NCBI GenBank assembly: GCA_021820525.1
Contig: JAKADM010000001.1
Span: 1-64,000, forward strand
Reading direction: 5' to 3'
Source of the DNA: Thermoplasmata archaeon
Lineage (GTDB): Archaea; Thermoplasmatota; Thermoplasmata; Thermoplasmatales; Thermoplasmataceae
Length of the DNA stretch: 64,000 nucleotides
Made by a program: the position numbers and the translations under genes. The notes beneath the pieces are model-generated. The model did no database searches. It was not told the origin of the DNA and was given only the letters and a program-made list of their open reading frames with translations. Positions 46,278 to 54,817 of the stretch are shown here, in pieces (position 1 is the first letter of the stretch; each line of letters begins with the position of its first letter).

Positions 46278-46562
46278 TCATTTCTTATTTGGTTCTCCGG
46301 CATCTGCCTTTTTCCCACCATATAAAAGGCCGATTACGAAACCAAGTTCTACCAGAGCCATAATGAACATTACCTTAAGATTATTTCCAACGCTCAGGAA
46401 TGAGGATGCAAAAGCGAATATTGCACCAATTATCAGGCCATAAAGGCCATATCTATAAGGAAGAGCTAAATCCATATAAGGATATTTCAACATATAATAA
46501 ATCATTTTGTGAAAGGATAGTTTAAGGTTTTTAGTTTTCACAGGACTTTTCACAGTCTTCAA
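46278..46562 (-). CDS. Small two-helix membrane protein
   Basis: A 94-aa protein with two membrane helices (about residues 40-58 and 64-83) and a basic N-terminus. No family is recognised. It is the last gene of a three-gene coupled set (membrane protein, winged-helix, this protein); its start overlaps the regulator stop by 4 bp. Likely a membrane partner of the set, but function unknown. Confidence 0.65.
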   Translation of the reverse strand: MKTVKSPVKTKNLKLSFHKMIYYMLKYPYMDLALPYRYGLYGLIIGAIFAFASSFLSVGNNLKVMFIMALVELGFVIGLLYGGKKADAGEPNKK

Positions 46563-46873
46563 TTTTTATTGATCTTCTTAATATTTTCCAGTATGTTCAG
46601 GTATTTTTCTATCTTTTCCATCCCTGATGGAGTGATCCTGACGAAGGTCATTGGCCTTTTGATCGTCAATTCCTTTTTAATAATTATATATCCATTGTCG
46701 CTTAGCCATTTTAGATGCACATGAAGAGATGATTTTGGAATGCCTGTGGATTTCAAGAGATTGGTAAATGTAATTTTTTTGAGTGTGTAAAGAGCAATCA
46801 AGATCCCAGTCCTTACTCCATTGGAATACAGTTCATCCCCGGTAATTTCTTGAAAATCTTCACTATGGCTCAT
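46559..46873 (-). CDS. Winged-helix transcriptional regulator
   Basis: A 104-aa protein with a winged-helix fold: a helix-turn-helix read as TNLLKSTGIPKSSLHVHLKWLSDNGYI, followed by a beta wing with IIKKELTIKRPMTFVRITPSG. The C-terminal helix EKIEKYLNILENI fits dimerisation. It resembles small archaeal ArsR/MarR-like regulators of the HTH_34 (winged helix DNA-binding) type. Both its ends overlap neighbouring membrane-protein genes by 4 bp, so it is expressed with them and may regulate the same locus. Confidence 0.8.
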   Translation of the reverse strand: MSHSEDFQEITGDELYSNGVRTGILIALYTLKKITFTNLLKSTGIPKSSLHVHLKWLSDNGYIIIKKELTIKRPMTFVRITPSGMEKIEKYLNILENIKKINKN

Positions 46874-47532
46874 GAAACCTCAGTCCTTTCATATTTCAGG
46901 CGAACCATGATTCCTGCAATCAGCCATGTGAGGGCAAACAATAAAAAGAGATATTCATTAACATAAACACCACCCAGAAATCCAAAAAGAAATCCTATGA
47001 TGGCAAGTATATCAAAGATATTAACGTCCCTGTCACCTGTTAATTTATGTAGAAATCTTATCCATAAAATAAACCATAGAATCACCGAACTGAAAATTAC
47101 CAAATTGGGAATCCATGAGTATGAAGAATATCCATACAAATTTAGAGTTAAAGAAACCAGAATGCTTGCAAATATAAGCAGAAACAAAAGATGTGCCCGG
47201 CCGTTTCCAATTCTTTTCATGTCAAGGCCTTCTAAACCCATTATTCTGCCAACTTTTACAGTTTTTTCAGTAATTGGATTGATCCTTTTTCTATATGCAA
47301 GAATGATTAAAATGTAAATTAGAAAAATGAAAATTGAATAGTTTCCCAATATAATCCTGGCCTTCCCGTTTTCGTGATGGTTCATAAAAACTGAATTGAT
47401 CATAAAACCCACAACTAAAAGGACAGGCACATATGTTGAAAAAAGGATGTAAATAAAGGAAATAACATTTCTGACAAAGTGGTAAATTACCCTTTTCCAT
47501 ATGAGGTTGCTTTCATTTATTTCGTTTTCCAT
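46870..47532 (-). CDS. Polytopic membrane protein of the regulator locus
   Basis: A 220-aa membrane protein with about six hydrophobic segments; function unknown. A conserved-looking cytoplasmic stretch lies in the middle (about residues 82-108) containing EKTVKVGRIMGLEGLDMKR. It starts the coupled operon with the winged-helix regulator (4-bp overlap). The spacer upstream contains an inverted repeat that might be the regulator's target. Confidence 0.7.
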   Translation of the reverse strand: MENEINESNLIWKRVIYHFVRNVISFIYILFSTYVPVLLVVGFMINSVFMNHHENGKARIILGNYSIFIFLIYILIILAYRKRINPITEKTVKVGRIMGLEGLDMKRIGNGRAHLLFLLIFASILVSLTLNLYGYSSYSWIPNLVIFSSVILWFILWIRFLHKLTGDRDVNIFDILAIIGFLFGFLGGVYVNEYLFLLFALTWLIAGIMVRLKYERTEVS

Positions 47533-47574
47533 TTTTAAATCACCATATATTATTTCAATATTTAATGGGTAATT

Positions 47575-47600
47575 ATTCCCTTACCAACTATGGTGGGAAT
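47575..47600. promoter_or_regulatory. Bulged inverted repeat upstream of the regulator operon
   Basis: ATTCCC-tt-ACCA-ACTA-TGGT-GGGAAT: ten of ten paired bases with a two-base bulge on one side. It lies about 45-70 bp upstream of the membrane protein gene that starts the winged-helix operon. Candidate autoregulatory site, or a hairpin terminator for the leftward permease gene ending at 47634. Confidence 0.4.
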
Positions 47601-47633
47601 ATTAAATTTATATAAATTCCTGAACTGAATCAT

Positions 47634-48419
47634 TTATTCTCTGTGGTTTCTTTCGTAAATGCGATCAGATAAAATGTACATAATTGATACGAGGAGCAAT
47701 ATCCCTGATAGAATGGAGAGTGATGCCAGTTCTAAGTTGATCTTAAACGGTATAACCACTGATATGGGGAAAATTATGGAACCGGTGTATGCAAAATATA
47801 TGATATAGTCAAGCGAAAGGAAAGGAAGCAAATAAACTGAAATATAATGTACCCCATTTACAATAAGAAAATATACAATAACAAAAACAAGCAATGGTAT
47901 ATATCTGGTATATACAATCGCATTCCTGTTGCTGCAGATTATGGAAATAGAAAAGACAACTATGGCAAAGGTGGTAAAGAGAACGCCATATGCCAGGGCA
48001 AGGATCATAATCATGGGAATTGAAAACAGGGGCGAAGCTGGAAATGATAAGGAACCAACTCTTATTTTAACCAAAAGAGTCACGAAAATTAGGAGAATAG
48101 CTGCATTTATGAGAAATAGGGGAAAGGATCCAGCTATAAAGGAAAGTATGTAGTTCCATTTTTTGATCCGTGTATGTTTAAATATATATCCAAAGGATGC
48201 CGACTGCGTTACAAATAGGGAGGCAATGGATGTTGCAGCAGTACTGGAAGAAAAGCCCAGTACCAAAGAAAAGTTTGCAATTACCATGAGCCTGGCAATG
48301 AAAGGGTCATTGGGTGTTCCAGTTTTTGAAAGCACTATGACGCCCAGATAGGCAAATAGTATTGAGACAAAAGTAGACCAGAGCAATATTTTCCGGTTAA
48401 ATGAAATCTTTTTTATCAT
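47634..48419 (-). CDS. ABC-type transporter membrane subunit, putative
   Basis: A 261-aa membrane protein with six hydrophobic helices and the general outline of ABC-2 type permease subunits. No substrate is apparent. It is divergently oriented from the ABC ATPase gene, 112 bp apart, and no other permease lies near, so the two likely form one transporter. I chose the ATG at 48419; the GTG at 48437 is also in frame. Role in export of an unknown compound is inference. Confidence 0.7.
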   Translation of the reverse strand: MIKKISFNRKILLWSTFVSILFAYLGVIVLSKTGTPNDPFIARLMVIANFSLVLGFSSSTAATSIASLFVTQSASFGYIFKHTRIKKWNYILSFIAGSFPLFLINAAILLIFVTLLVKIRVGSLSFPASPLFSIPMIMILALAYGVLFTTFAIVVFSISIICSNRNAIVYTRYIPLLVFVIVYFLIVNGVHYISVYLLPFLSLDYIIYFAYTGSIIFPISVVIPFKINLELASLSILSGILLLVSIMYILSDRIYERNHRE

Positions 48420-48531
48420 GTAAATTATGAGTTTCACAAATCTATAATCATAATGTGAATATAATTACAGTTCAAAGGTTCAAAAATTGAATTATATTAA
48501 CAATTATAGTACCATTTAGGAATATTAAATA

Positions 48532-49281
48532 ATGATCGAATTGAGAGACGTAATAATAAAATATGGCAATGAAAGAAAATTGGGCCCATTGACCGCAAGT
48601 TTCCGTACTAATACCATAATAATTGGACATAATGGTGCAGGAAAAACCTCCATTGCAAGGGCCATATGCGGTGTTGTAAAATATGATGGACAGATTAAAA
48701 TTTCTAATGCAGGCAAGAATCCAAAAAATGTTGACTGCGCATCAAATCTGGAGGAATTGTACGCCGCGGCATCAACCCCCTCTGAAGCAGTTAAGCTGTT
48801 CTCATCCTATTCAAGCCTGAACACAGGCATTTTTAATAAATACATGGAAATGGCATCATTGGGAGATCTGACAGTCCATCCATTCAATTCAATGTCCCAG
48901 GGCCAGAAAAAATTTGTCTTTCTTAGCCTTTCTCTTTCATTTGAATCATTAAATTTGATTGCTGATGAGCCCTTTGAAAATCTTGACCCCGGTATGAAAT
49001 CACTTGCCTTAAAAATGCTTGGTGTGGGGAATTCACTTACAATTATCATAACGCACGAAATGAAATTACTTAAAAACTTTGAAGGCTGGGATCTTTTTGT
49101 CCTTTCTGAAGGGACATTTTATGGTCCAGTGAGTGTGAAGGATTTCATAAGGTGTAAATCAGTAAAAGGAAGGCACTCAGAATCCATAATGACAGTAAAG
49201 AGACACGGGGATTACACATCTTTCGTACCATGTGGACATGAAAATGAAGATTTGATAGGCAGTATTGATGATCTTTTCTAA
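48532..49281 (+). CDS. ABC transporter ATP-binding protein
   Basis: A 249-aa ABC ATPase. Walker A is GHNGAGKTS near residue 36, the signature motif is a variant MSQGQ, Walker B is LIADEPFENLDP and the switch His is in IITHE. The domain is slightly shortened between Walker A and signature (about 90 residues). The last ~50 residues (MTVKRHGDYTSFVPC and on) form a small extra segment. It probably energises the divergent six-helix membrane protein. Export is more likely than import because no binding protein gene is present. Confidence 0.9.
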   Translation: MIELRDVIIKYGNERKLGPLTASFRTNTIIIGHNGAGKTSIARAICGVVKYDGQIKISNAGKNPKNVDCASNLEELYAAASTPSEAVKLFSSYSSLNTGIFNKYMEMASLGDLTVHPFNSMSQGQKKFVFLSLSLSFESLNLIADEPFENLDPGMKSLALKMLGVGNSLTIIITHEMKLLKNFEGWDLFVLSEGTFYGPVSVKDFIRCKSVKGRHSESIMTVKRHGDYTSFVPCGHENEDLIGSIDDLF

Positions 49282-49390
49282 GAAACAAATTAAATTTTCC
49301 TTCCATTAGAGTTCATTCATTCTAAAGTTTTATTGACAGTGGATAAAATTTTAAACATGATAAGAATTTATTTCTTAAGGTAAGTGGTTT

Positions 49391-50170
49391 ATGGAGAATA
49401 ATATTCCACCAATTTTGGAGTTTGATCCTGATACTGATTCATTTTTAAATCCTAAAAAATATCTGCAAAGCATTGGAGCAAAATTGAAATTTCCGGAGAG
49501 AGCAGTACTTACATTTTTTAATGATGTTCTGGAAGATATGGTTGGAAGGGGAGAATTGGAAATAACCGGTTATTTACATTCTGAAATTGGTAAAAATCCA
49601 ATTTATGAATTTAAAAATAAGCAATATCCTGTTATGGCAATTCACGCAGGTGTGGGTGCCCCACTTGCTGGCGCGTTTCTTGAGGAAATAATCGCTCTTG
49701 GCGCAAGAAAGGTTATGGTATGTGGGTCTGCAGGAACTTTAAATCATAATTTCGAGCCCGGAATGATACTTGTGCCGGTAAGTGCCATAAGGGATGAGGG
49801 TACATCATACCATTATATGCCACCGGGCAGAGAAGCAAAACCTGGTAAAAGGGCCATACAGGCAATTAGAGATACACTCAAAGATTCAGGTGAAAAATAT
49901 AAGGAAATAAAGACGTGGACAACAGACGCCTTTTACAGGGAAACGGCAAAAAAAATTGAGGCAAGAAGAAAAGAGGGATGCGAAGCTGTGGAGATGGAAG
50001 CCTCCGCACTTTTTGCCGTTGCACAGTTCAGAGAAATTGAAATTGGTTATATGCTTTACGCAGATGATTATCTGAGCACGGATTCATGGGATCCCCGGAA
50101 TTTCATGGACAGGGAGAAGGTTAGAAAGAAACTTTTTGATCTTTCATTGAGGGCATGCATGAGAGTCTGA
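49391..50170 (+). CDS. Nucleoside phosphorylase (PNP/UDP family)
   Basis: A 259-aa phosphorylase of the uridine/purine nucleoside family. GVGAPLAGAFLEEIIALGA and VCGSAGTL form the phosphate and base-binding core; EAVEMEASALFAVA provides the conserved Glu-Met-Glu ribose-binding site. It cleaves nucleosides with phosphate to base and ribose-1-phosphate. The sequence is closer to uridine phosphorylases by the extended N-terminus, but base specificity is uncertain. A Shine-Dalgarno-like AAGGTAAG precedes the ATG. Confidence 0.87.
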   Translation: MENNIPPILEFDPDTDSFLNPKKYLQSIGAKLKFPERAVLTFFNDVLEDMVGRGELEITGYLHSEIGKNPIYEFKNKQYPVMAIHAGVGAPLAGAFLEEIIALGARKVMVCGSAGTLNHNFEPGMILVPVSAIRDEGTSYHYMPPGREAKPGKRAIQAIRDTLKDSGEKYKEIKTWTTDAFYRETAKKIEARRKEGCEAVEMEASALFAVAQFREIEIGYMLYADDYLSTDSWDPRNFMDREKVRKKLFDLSLRACMRV

Positions 50171-50285
50171 TCATAAATAATAGGCCATTTTTTAATATAT
50201 TACTATTAAAAAGAATCTGTCTGGTATATGGGTAAACTAAAATTAATTCAGAACACTTTAATATGCCAATAATCAATACTGTACT

Positions 50286-50900
50286 ATGACTGTTGATGAT
50301 TATGAAGCATTACTGGGAAGGACTTCAGATATTCTGGCAAAATCTACTGTGAGCCAGGAGAGGCTAAAAATTCCAAAGCCTGTAATAATGCTTGAAGGGA
50401 AGGTAACGATTGTAAGGAACTTTCTGGATATTGTTGAAATGATAAACAGGGATCCCAAGGAAGTAGCCAAATTCTTCATGAAAGAGTTCGGAATAGGGGT
50501 GAATATCGATGGCAGAAGATTGATTATAAACCGTAAGGTAAGCGAAGAAGATTTCTCTGCCAAGCTGGAACAGTATCTAAATGTCTATGTGAGATGTTAT
50601 GAGTGCAATTCTCCAGATACTGAAATAATTAAGGAAAACAGAGTTAACGTAATAGTTTGCAAGGCCTGTGGAGCACAGCATCCAATCAATTCGTCAAGAG
50701 AAATCGTGATCAACAGGGATCAGATCGAAGAGGGGAAAAGATATACTGTAACAATAGAAGAGATAGGAAAATCCGGTGAAGGAAGAACAAAACTGTATGG
50801 CTATAAGATCATCGTGCCGGGCGTTAAGAAGGGACAGACTGTGCAGGTTGTGGTAAAAAAGATCAGGGAAGGAACAGCCATTGCAGAGGTCGTCAGGTAG
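50286..50900 (+). CDS. eif2b: Translation initiation factor aIF2 beta with TRAM domain
   Basis: Beta subunit of the aIF2 complex that brings initiator tRNA to the ribosome. The core (about residues 15-135) contains VEMINRDPKEVAKFFMKEFG and a C4 zinc ribbon (RCYECNSPDT and VCKACGAQHP). The last ~65 residues form a TRAM domain, an RNA-binding beta barrel, with YTVTIEEIGKSGEG and VPGVKKGQTVQV. The 204-aa total exceeds the usual ~140 aa of plain aIF2-beta; this fusion is known in some euryarchaea. TATA-like box 25 bp before the ATG suggests a leaderless mRNA. It overlaps the next gene. Confidence 0.93.
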   Translation: MTVDDYEALLGRTSDILAKSTVSQERLKIPKPVIMLEGKVTIVRNFLDIVEMINRDPKEVAKFFMKEFGIGVNIDGRRLIINRKVSEEDFSAKLEQYLNVYVRCYECNSPDTEIIKENRVNVIVCKACGAQHPINSSREIVINRDQIEEGKRYTVTIEEIGKSGEGRTKLYGYKIIVPGVKKGQTVQVVVKKIREGTAIAEVVR

Positions 50901-51255
50901 AACGGTAGTACCGGACACAAACACGCTCATATATAGCGTGAAGCAGCATATTGACCTTGAGTGGGAGATATCGAGGGTTATTGGCTCTCATAGAACAATA
51001 TTGTTGAAATGTGTTAAGAATGAGCTGGAAGGTTTATCATTAAAAATAAAGGAAGCATCCATGGCGATTAAAATTTTTTCTTCACTTGAAGTCAAGGAAT
51101 CTTATGGATCAGGAGATGAATGTCTGGAGAAAACGTGCCTGGAAAATGACTTTGTCTTGATAACAAATGACAGAATGCTTGCAAAAAAAGTGATCGAAAA
51201 GGGTGGAAAGGTATTAAATCTAAGGGATGGAAGGAATCTTAAATGGTACAGATAG
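50881..51255 (+). CDS. PIN-domain nuclease, Fcf1/VapC-like
   Basis: A 124-aa PIN-domain protein. PDTNTLIYS holds the first catalytic Asp, CVKNELEGLS a conserved Glu, and LITNDRMLAKK the later acidic pair. These give a metal-dependent RNase centre. The resemblance to the archaeal Fcf1/Utp24 type and its place between aIF2-beta and RbkR suggest ribosome biogenesis rather than a toxin; no antitoxin gene is adjacent. The start is TTG 50881, inside the aIF2-beta gene, as no in-frame ATG exists nearby; it also overlaps rbkR by 13 bp. Confidence 0.8.
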   Translation: MQRSSGRTVVPDTNTLIYSVKQHIDLEWEISRVIGSHRTILLKCVKNELEGLSLKIKEASMAIKIFSSLEVKESYGSGDECLEKTCLENDFVLITNDRMLAKKVIEKGGKVLNLRDGRNLKWYR

Positions 51256-51926
51256 AAGAAAGCAATGAGATGAAATTTTTCCTGTATCTCAAGGCACTGG
51301 CAGAGATCAGGAAGGAACAGGGGAAAATAAGGTTGAGCAGCTCCCAAATTGGCAAAATATGGGGTGTGAGCCAGCAAACTGCCTCAAGAATAATCATAGG
51401 GATGGAAAGGGATGGCCTTATAAGAAGAAAAATCAATGGAAAGACTCAGGATATTGAAATAGAAGAAAGGGGAATGGACATTCTTTATGACATATTTGGC
51501 GAACTTTCGGATCTACTTGAAGTCGAAAGAGATCTTGAAATAGCTGGAAAGGTGAAGAGCGGATTGGGCGAGGGGAGATATTATGTGTCCAAAAAGCCCT
51601 ATGTCACACAGTTCACGGAAAAGCTTGGCATCGTGCCCTATCCCGGGACTTTAAATGTCAAAATTGAGCCTGAATATGAAAGCGTTTTGAGGCAGTTAAG
51701 GGGTAGAAAGGGCATACTGATCGAAGGCTTTTCCTCAGACGACAGAACCTATGGGGCCGTTAAGGCATTCAAATGCATGATCGACGGCACAGACTGCGCC
51801 CTCATATTTCCCTACAGATCTATATACAGGGACGTAATGGAAATAATATCATCTGAGTTTCTCAGAGAAAAGTTAAACCTGAAAGATGACGATGAGGTAA
51901 GAATAAAATTCACACTTAAAAGGTAA
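51243..51926 (+). CDS. rbkR: RbkR: riboflavin kinase (CTP-dependent) with winged-HTH regulator domain
   Basis: A 227-aa two-domain protein. Residues ~1-85 carry a winged helix with QIGKIWGVSQQTASRIIIGM, and ~95-227 an archaeal CTP-dependent riboflavin kinase with SGLGEGRYYVS, PYPGTLNVKI and EIISSEFLREKLNL. The kinase makes FMN from riboflavin; the fusion is the RbkR regulator of riboflavin genes in archaea. It is co-transcribed with aIF2-beta and the PIN gene by overlaps. Its likely targets are the riboflavin genes at 58.5-60.5 kb, where a dyad lies in the promoter. Confidence 0.92.
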   Translation: MVQIEESNEMKFFLYLKALAEIRKEQGKIRLSSSQIGKIWGVSQQTASRIIIGMERDGLIRRKINGKTQDIEIEERGMDILYDIFGELSDLLEVERDLEIAGKVKSGLGEGRYYVSKKPYVTQFTEKLGIVPYPGTLNVKIEPEYESVLRQLRGRKGILIEGFSSDDRTYGAVKAFKCMIDGTDCALIFPYRSIYRDVMEIISSEFLREKLNLKDDDEVRIKFTLKR

Positions 51927-52185
51927 CATCAATTTTTCCGCTTTCAATTTCTCCGATGAATTTGTTCAGCCTTTCATTGAGTTTTTCTTCATCAAGCCCA
52001 CATTCAACATATTCCATAAACAATTCAAAGGATTCTTCAGTAATTTCCCTTCCTTCATAAACCACAATGCTTCCGCAGTTCCTTTCTGCATCAAAGTTAT
52101 GCCTGTAATTGCATATAACTGTGACGTTTTTTGATTCAACATATCTGGTAATTCTTGAATAATCCTTCATCCTGATCTGACCCAT
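51916..52185 (-). CDS. Small hypothetical protein after purL
   Basis: An 89-aa soluble protein (alternative start 52170). RITRYVESKNVTVICNYRHN followed by SIVVYEGREITEESFELFMEYVECGL suggests an alpha/beta fold with Cys residues, possibly metal-binding, but I do not recognise the family. It follows purL by 32 bp on the same strand and converges on rbkR with an 11-bp overlap. No functional link is evident. Confidence 0.6.
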   Translation of the reverse strand: MGQIRMKDYSRITRYVESKNVTVICNYRHNFDAERNCGSIVVYEGREITEESFELFMEYVECGLDEEKLNERLNKFIGEIESGKIDVTF

Positions 52186-52217
52186 ATCAATGCATGGCTA
52201 AAAAATAATACCTATTT

Positions 52218-54536
52218 TTAGGGAATCAGTCTGTTTAATCCATTTTCCCATATATCCCTGAGATCATCTACCCTTTCATCTATTATGTTAATGCCATCAT
52301 CCATGACACATATCCTGTCTCCTCCAGTGGTTCCAAGTTTCCTCAGGAAGATCGATTCACCTATCTTTTCGATCCTTTCCTCTCCACCCTCAGGCACTTC
52401 AATTATTATCCTGTTTCCAGATTCAGAATAGATCTTATTAAGAATCCTTGAAGGGGAGATATGGGAAATATCCACCTTCATACCGATTCCAGAACCAAAA
52501 GACATTTCAAGGGCACTTATAATAAAACCCCCAGTTCCAATATCGTGTGCAGACAGAACCAGATCCTGGGATATGGCCTTCATTATAAACTCCTTAAGCC
52601 TCTTGAGGTCCTCCACATTCATTCGTTCAAGGTTTCCAGACCTTACATTCCTGTATTTCAAGTACATACTTCCACTGAGATCGTATGAACTCCAGCCAGC
52701 AAGATAAAGGGTGCTCCCCTCTTTCTTGAAATCTGGCGTAATCGATTTTCCATAATCACTGAGTATGCCAGTCATGAGAATGTTGGGCACAGGTGGAATG
52801 TCCATTTTTCCTGTTTGATTGTAAAGGCTCACGTTTCCTGCCACAATGGGGAGTTTCATAAATTTGCAAAATTCTCCTATTGCCCTCACAGATTCAATGA
52901 ACTGGCCCATTATGATGGGATTATCCGGGTTGCCAAAATTAAGTGCATCCACAACACTGTGAGGCTCTGCACCCATGGATATTAGATTCCTGTAAGCCCT
53001 GGCCATTGTCCATACAGTTCCTTCATAGGAATCGACCTCCGTGGCTGAAACCTTACATCCTGAGGTTATGGCAAGTCCCTCTGTGAGTTCATCATCAACC
53101 CTCATGACCGCACCGTCTGTGGGGCCTTCAAGATTTGGCCTTCCTGAAATAGGCTTAATGACAGAATTCCCTCTCACAGTGAAATCATACTGTCTTATTA
53201 CATTGAATTTTGAAGAGTTGTTAAATTCTGCCAAAAATCCCAAAAGATCATTTTTGAAATTTTCTGGATCCTTCACAAGAACGCTTTCCCTTTCCCTATT
53301 CTTAATTATTTTGTATGGCTTGGCATACACAGGGCCGGATGTGAGGAATGTGAGAGGAAGTTCCATTACCTTTGAATCCTCATAATATAGTTTCATCTTC
53401 CTCCCTGATGTACTCTTTCCGATTACACTTGCCTCTATTCCCCATTTTTCCATAATTGCCATTATTTCATTTACCTTTTCCTCTTTTACTGCAAGAAGCA
53501 TTCTCTCCTGGCTTTCACTTACCCAGATCTCCCATGGAGCCATGTTCTTCTCTTTAAGAATTACATTTTCCAGGTGGATCTCACCACCTGCATTACCTGC
53601 AAGGCACATCTCCCCTGCAGCACTTGACAGGCCGCCTCCTCCAAGATCCTTCATTCCTGCAATGAGGCCGAGCCTGTTTGCCTCCAGAACGGCCTTAATT
53701 AAGGGTTCCTTCACTATGGGGTTTCCAAGCTGGACGGCCTTTTTATTTTCCTTATCTTCAGAATCAAGGTTCCTTGAGGCAAAATTAACTCCGTGGATTC
53801 CGTCTCTTCCAGTCTTTCCACCTGCCAGTATGAGTATGTCATTTGTGGATGATACCCTGCTCCTGCTTATCCATCTGTCCCTTGTAATTCCTATACAGCC
53901 CGCATTTACCAGTGGTGTACCTTCAAACTCTTCCCCAAAATAGAGGGAACCAGCAACCGTGGGAATGCCTACCCTGTTTCCGTAATCTCTTATTCCCCCC
54001 ACAATATTGTTAACCATGAAGGTTGTATTTAAAGATCCTGGCAATTTTTTTCCCCTGCCATTGCCAAGGTAAAGTGAATCAATAACCGCAATTGGCTGTG
54101 CACCCATGCAAAGAACATCCCTCAGAATCCCACCTACCCCCGTTGCCGCTCCTCCGTAGGGTTCAACCGCACTGGGGTGGTTGTGGCTTTCCATTTTCAG
54201 TACATAATCTATATCATCCCTGATCTTCACAACACCAGCATCATCTTCCATCGCAAGTATTGTGTAATCAGTTTTCAGTCCAGAAAGGTATTTTTTCAAA
54301 TAGAGTTTTGATGATTTGTAGCAACAATGCTCGCTCCATGCCTGACCCATTGCCTGAAGTTCAGTTTCCGTTGGGTCCCGTCCAAGGCTGAGGAAGTAAT
54401 GCTGAAGCCTTATCATCTCCTCAAGGTTTAAGGAAAGGCCCATTGAGTTACTTAAATTTATAAGAGACTGATGGTCAAGTTCCCTTATTCTCACTGTGCC
54501 CAGAAAACCCTTATCATGCACATTGTGCATCATCAT
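52218..54536 (-). CDS. purL: Phosphoribosylformylglycinamidine synthase subunit PurL
   Basis: The ATP-binding synthetase of the fourth purine step, converting FGAR to FGAM. At 772 aa it is the small-type PurL, which works with PurS and PurQ. AWSEHCCYKSSK at the N-terminus, KMESHNHPSAVEPYGGAATGVGG and LGGGGLSSAAGEM are diagnostic, and the C-terminal half repeats the PurM-like fold. The start overlaps the purS stop as ATGA. No purQ gene is in the window; it must lie elsewhere. Confidence 0.96.
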   Translation of the reverse strand: MMMHNVHDKGFLGTVRIRELDHQSLINLSNSMGLSLNLEEMIRLQHYFLSLGRDPTETELQAMGQAWSEHCCYKSSKLYLKKYLSGLKTDYTILAMEDDAGVVKIRDDIDYVLKMESHNHPSAVEPYGGAATGVGGILRDVLCMGAQPIAVIDSLYLGNGRGKKLPGSLNTTFMVNNIVGGIRDYGNRVGIPTVAGSLYFGEEFEGTPLVNAGCIGITRDRWISRSRVSSTNDILILAGGKTGRDGIHGVNFASRNLDSEDKENKKAVQLGNPIVKEPLIKAVLEANRLGLIAGMKDLGGGGLSSAAGEMCLAGNAGGEIHLENVILKEKNMAPWEIWVSESQERMLLAVKEEKVNEIMAIMEKWGIEASVIGKSTSGRKMKLYYEDSKVMELPLTFLTSGPVYAKPYKIIKNRERESVLVKDPENFKNDLLGFLAEFNNSSKFNVIRQYDFTVRGNSVIKPISGRPNLEGPTDGAVMRVDDELTEGLAITSGCKVSATEVDSYEGTVWTMARAYRNLISMGAEPHSVVDALNFGNPDNPIIMGQFIESVRAIGEFCKFMKLPIVAGNVSLYNQTGKMDIPPVPNILMTGILSDYGKSITPDFKKEGSTLYLAGWSSYDLSGSMYLKYRNVRSGNLERMNVEDLKRLKEFIMKAISQDLVLSAHDIGTGGFIISALEMSFGSGIGMKVDISHISPSRILNKIYSESGNRIIIEVPEGGEERIEKIGESIFLRKLGTTGGDRICVMDDGINIIDERVDDLRDIWENGLNRLIP

Positions 54537-54778
54537 TCACCCAGAACAATTACCCGAAAGCTGTTAATTACAGGATTAATGAGAAGGTTTTCAGCAATTG
54601 CTTTTGCCATCTCCTTAGCGGAGTTCTCATCACAGGAAAAATCTATTTCGTACGTTTTAAGAATCCTGACGTTTTCAACATCATTATAACCCAGTATACC
54701 TAGATTATGAAAGAGTGTGGAAGATTCTGGATCTTCAACACTTTCAAGGTATCCAACCTCTATTCTAATCTTGACCAT
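54533..54778 (-). CDS. purS: FGAM synthase subunit PurS
   Basis: An 81-aa small subunit that bridges PurL and PurQ and channels ammonia. VKIRIEVGYLESVEDPESST, LGILGYNDVENVRILKTYEI and the last strand VINSFRVIVLGE fit the PurS fold. Overlap with purL is 4 bp. GGGP synthase lies 40 bp upstream. Size and location match the family. Confidence 0.9.
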   Translation of the reverse strand: MVKIRIEVGYLESVEDPESSTLFHNLGILGYNDVENVRILKTYEIDFSCDENSAKEMAKAIAENLLINPVINSFRVIVLGE

Positions 54779-54817
54779 CTAATCACCATATTGCATTAAC
54801 ATTAAATTATTTTACAT

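Noticed and set aside
48433-48459. TTCACA/TGTGAA inverted repeat with 15-base spacer between the divergent ABC genes
   Set aside because: Six-base arms in A+T-rich DNA are expected by chance, and one arm overlaps an alternative start codon.
49361-49375. AAGAA/TTCTT symmetry before the nucleoside phosphorylase gene
   Set aside because: Five-base arms with poor complexity; not distinguishable from background.
50881-51255. PIN protein as a VapC toxin of a toxin-antitoxin pair
   Set aside because: No antitoxin gene is adjacent, and its neighbours are translation and cofactor genes.
53041-53943. Plus-strand open frames of over 100 codons opposite purL
   Set aside because: They are antisense shadows of a clearly real gene with normal codon patterns.
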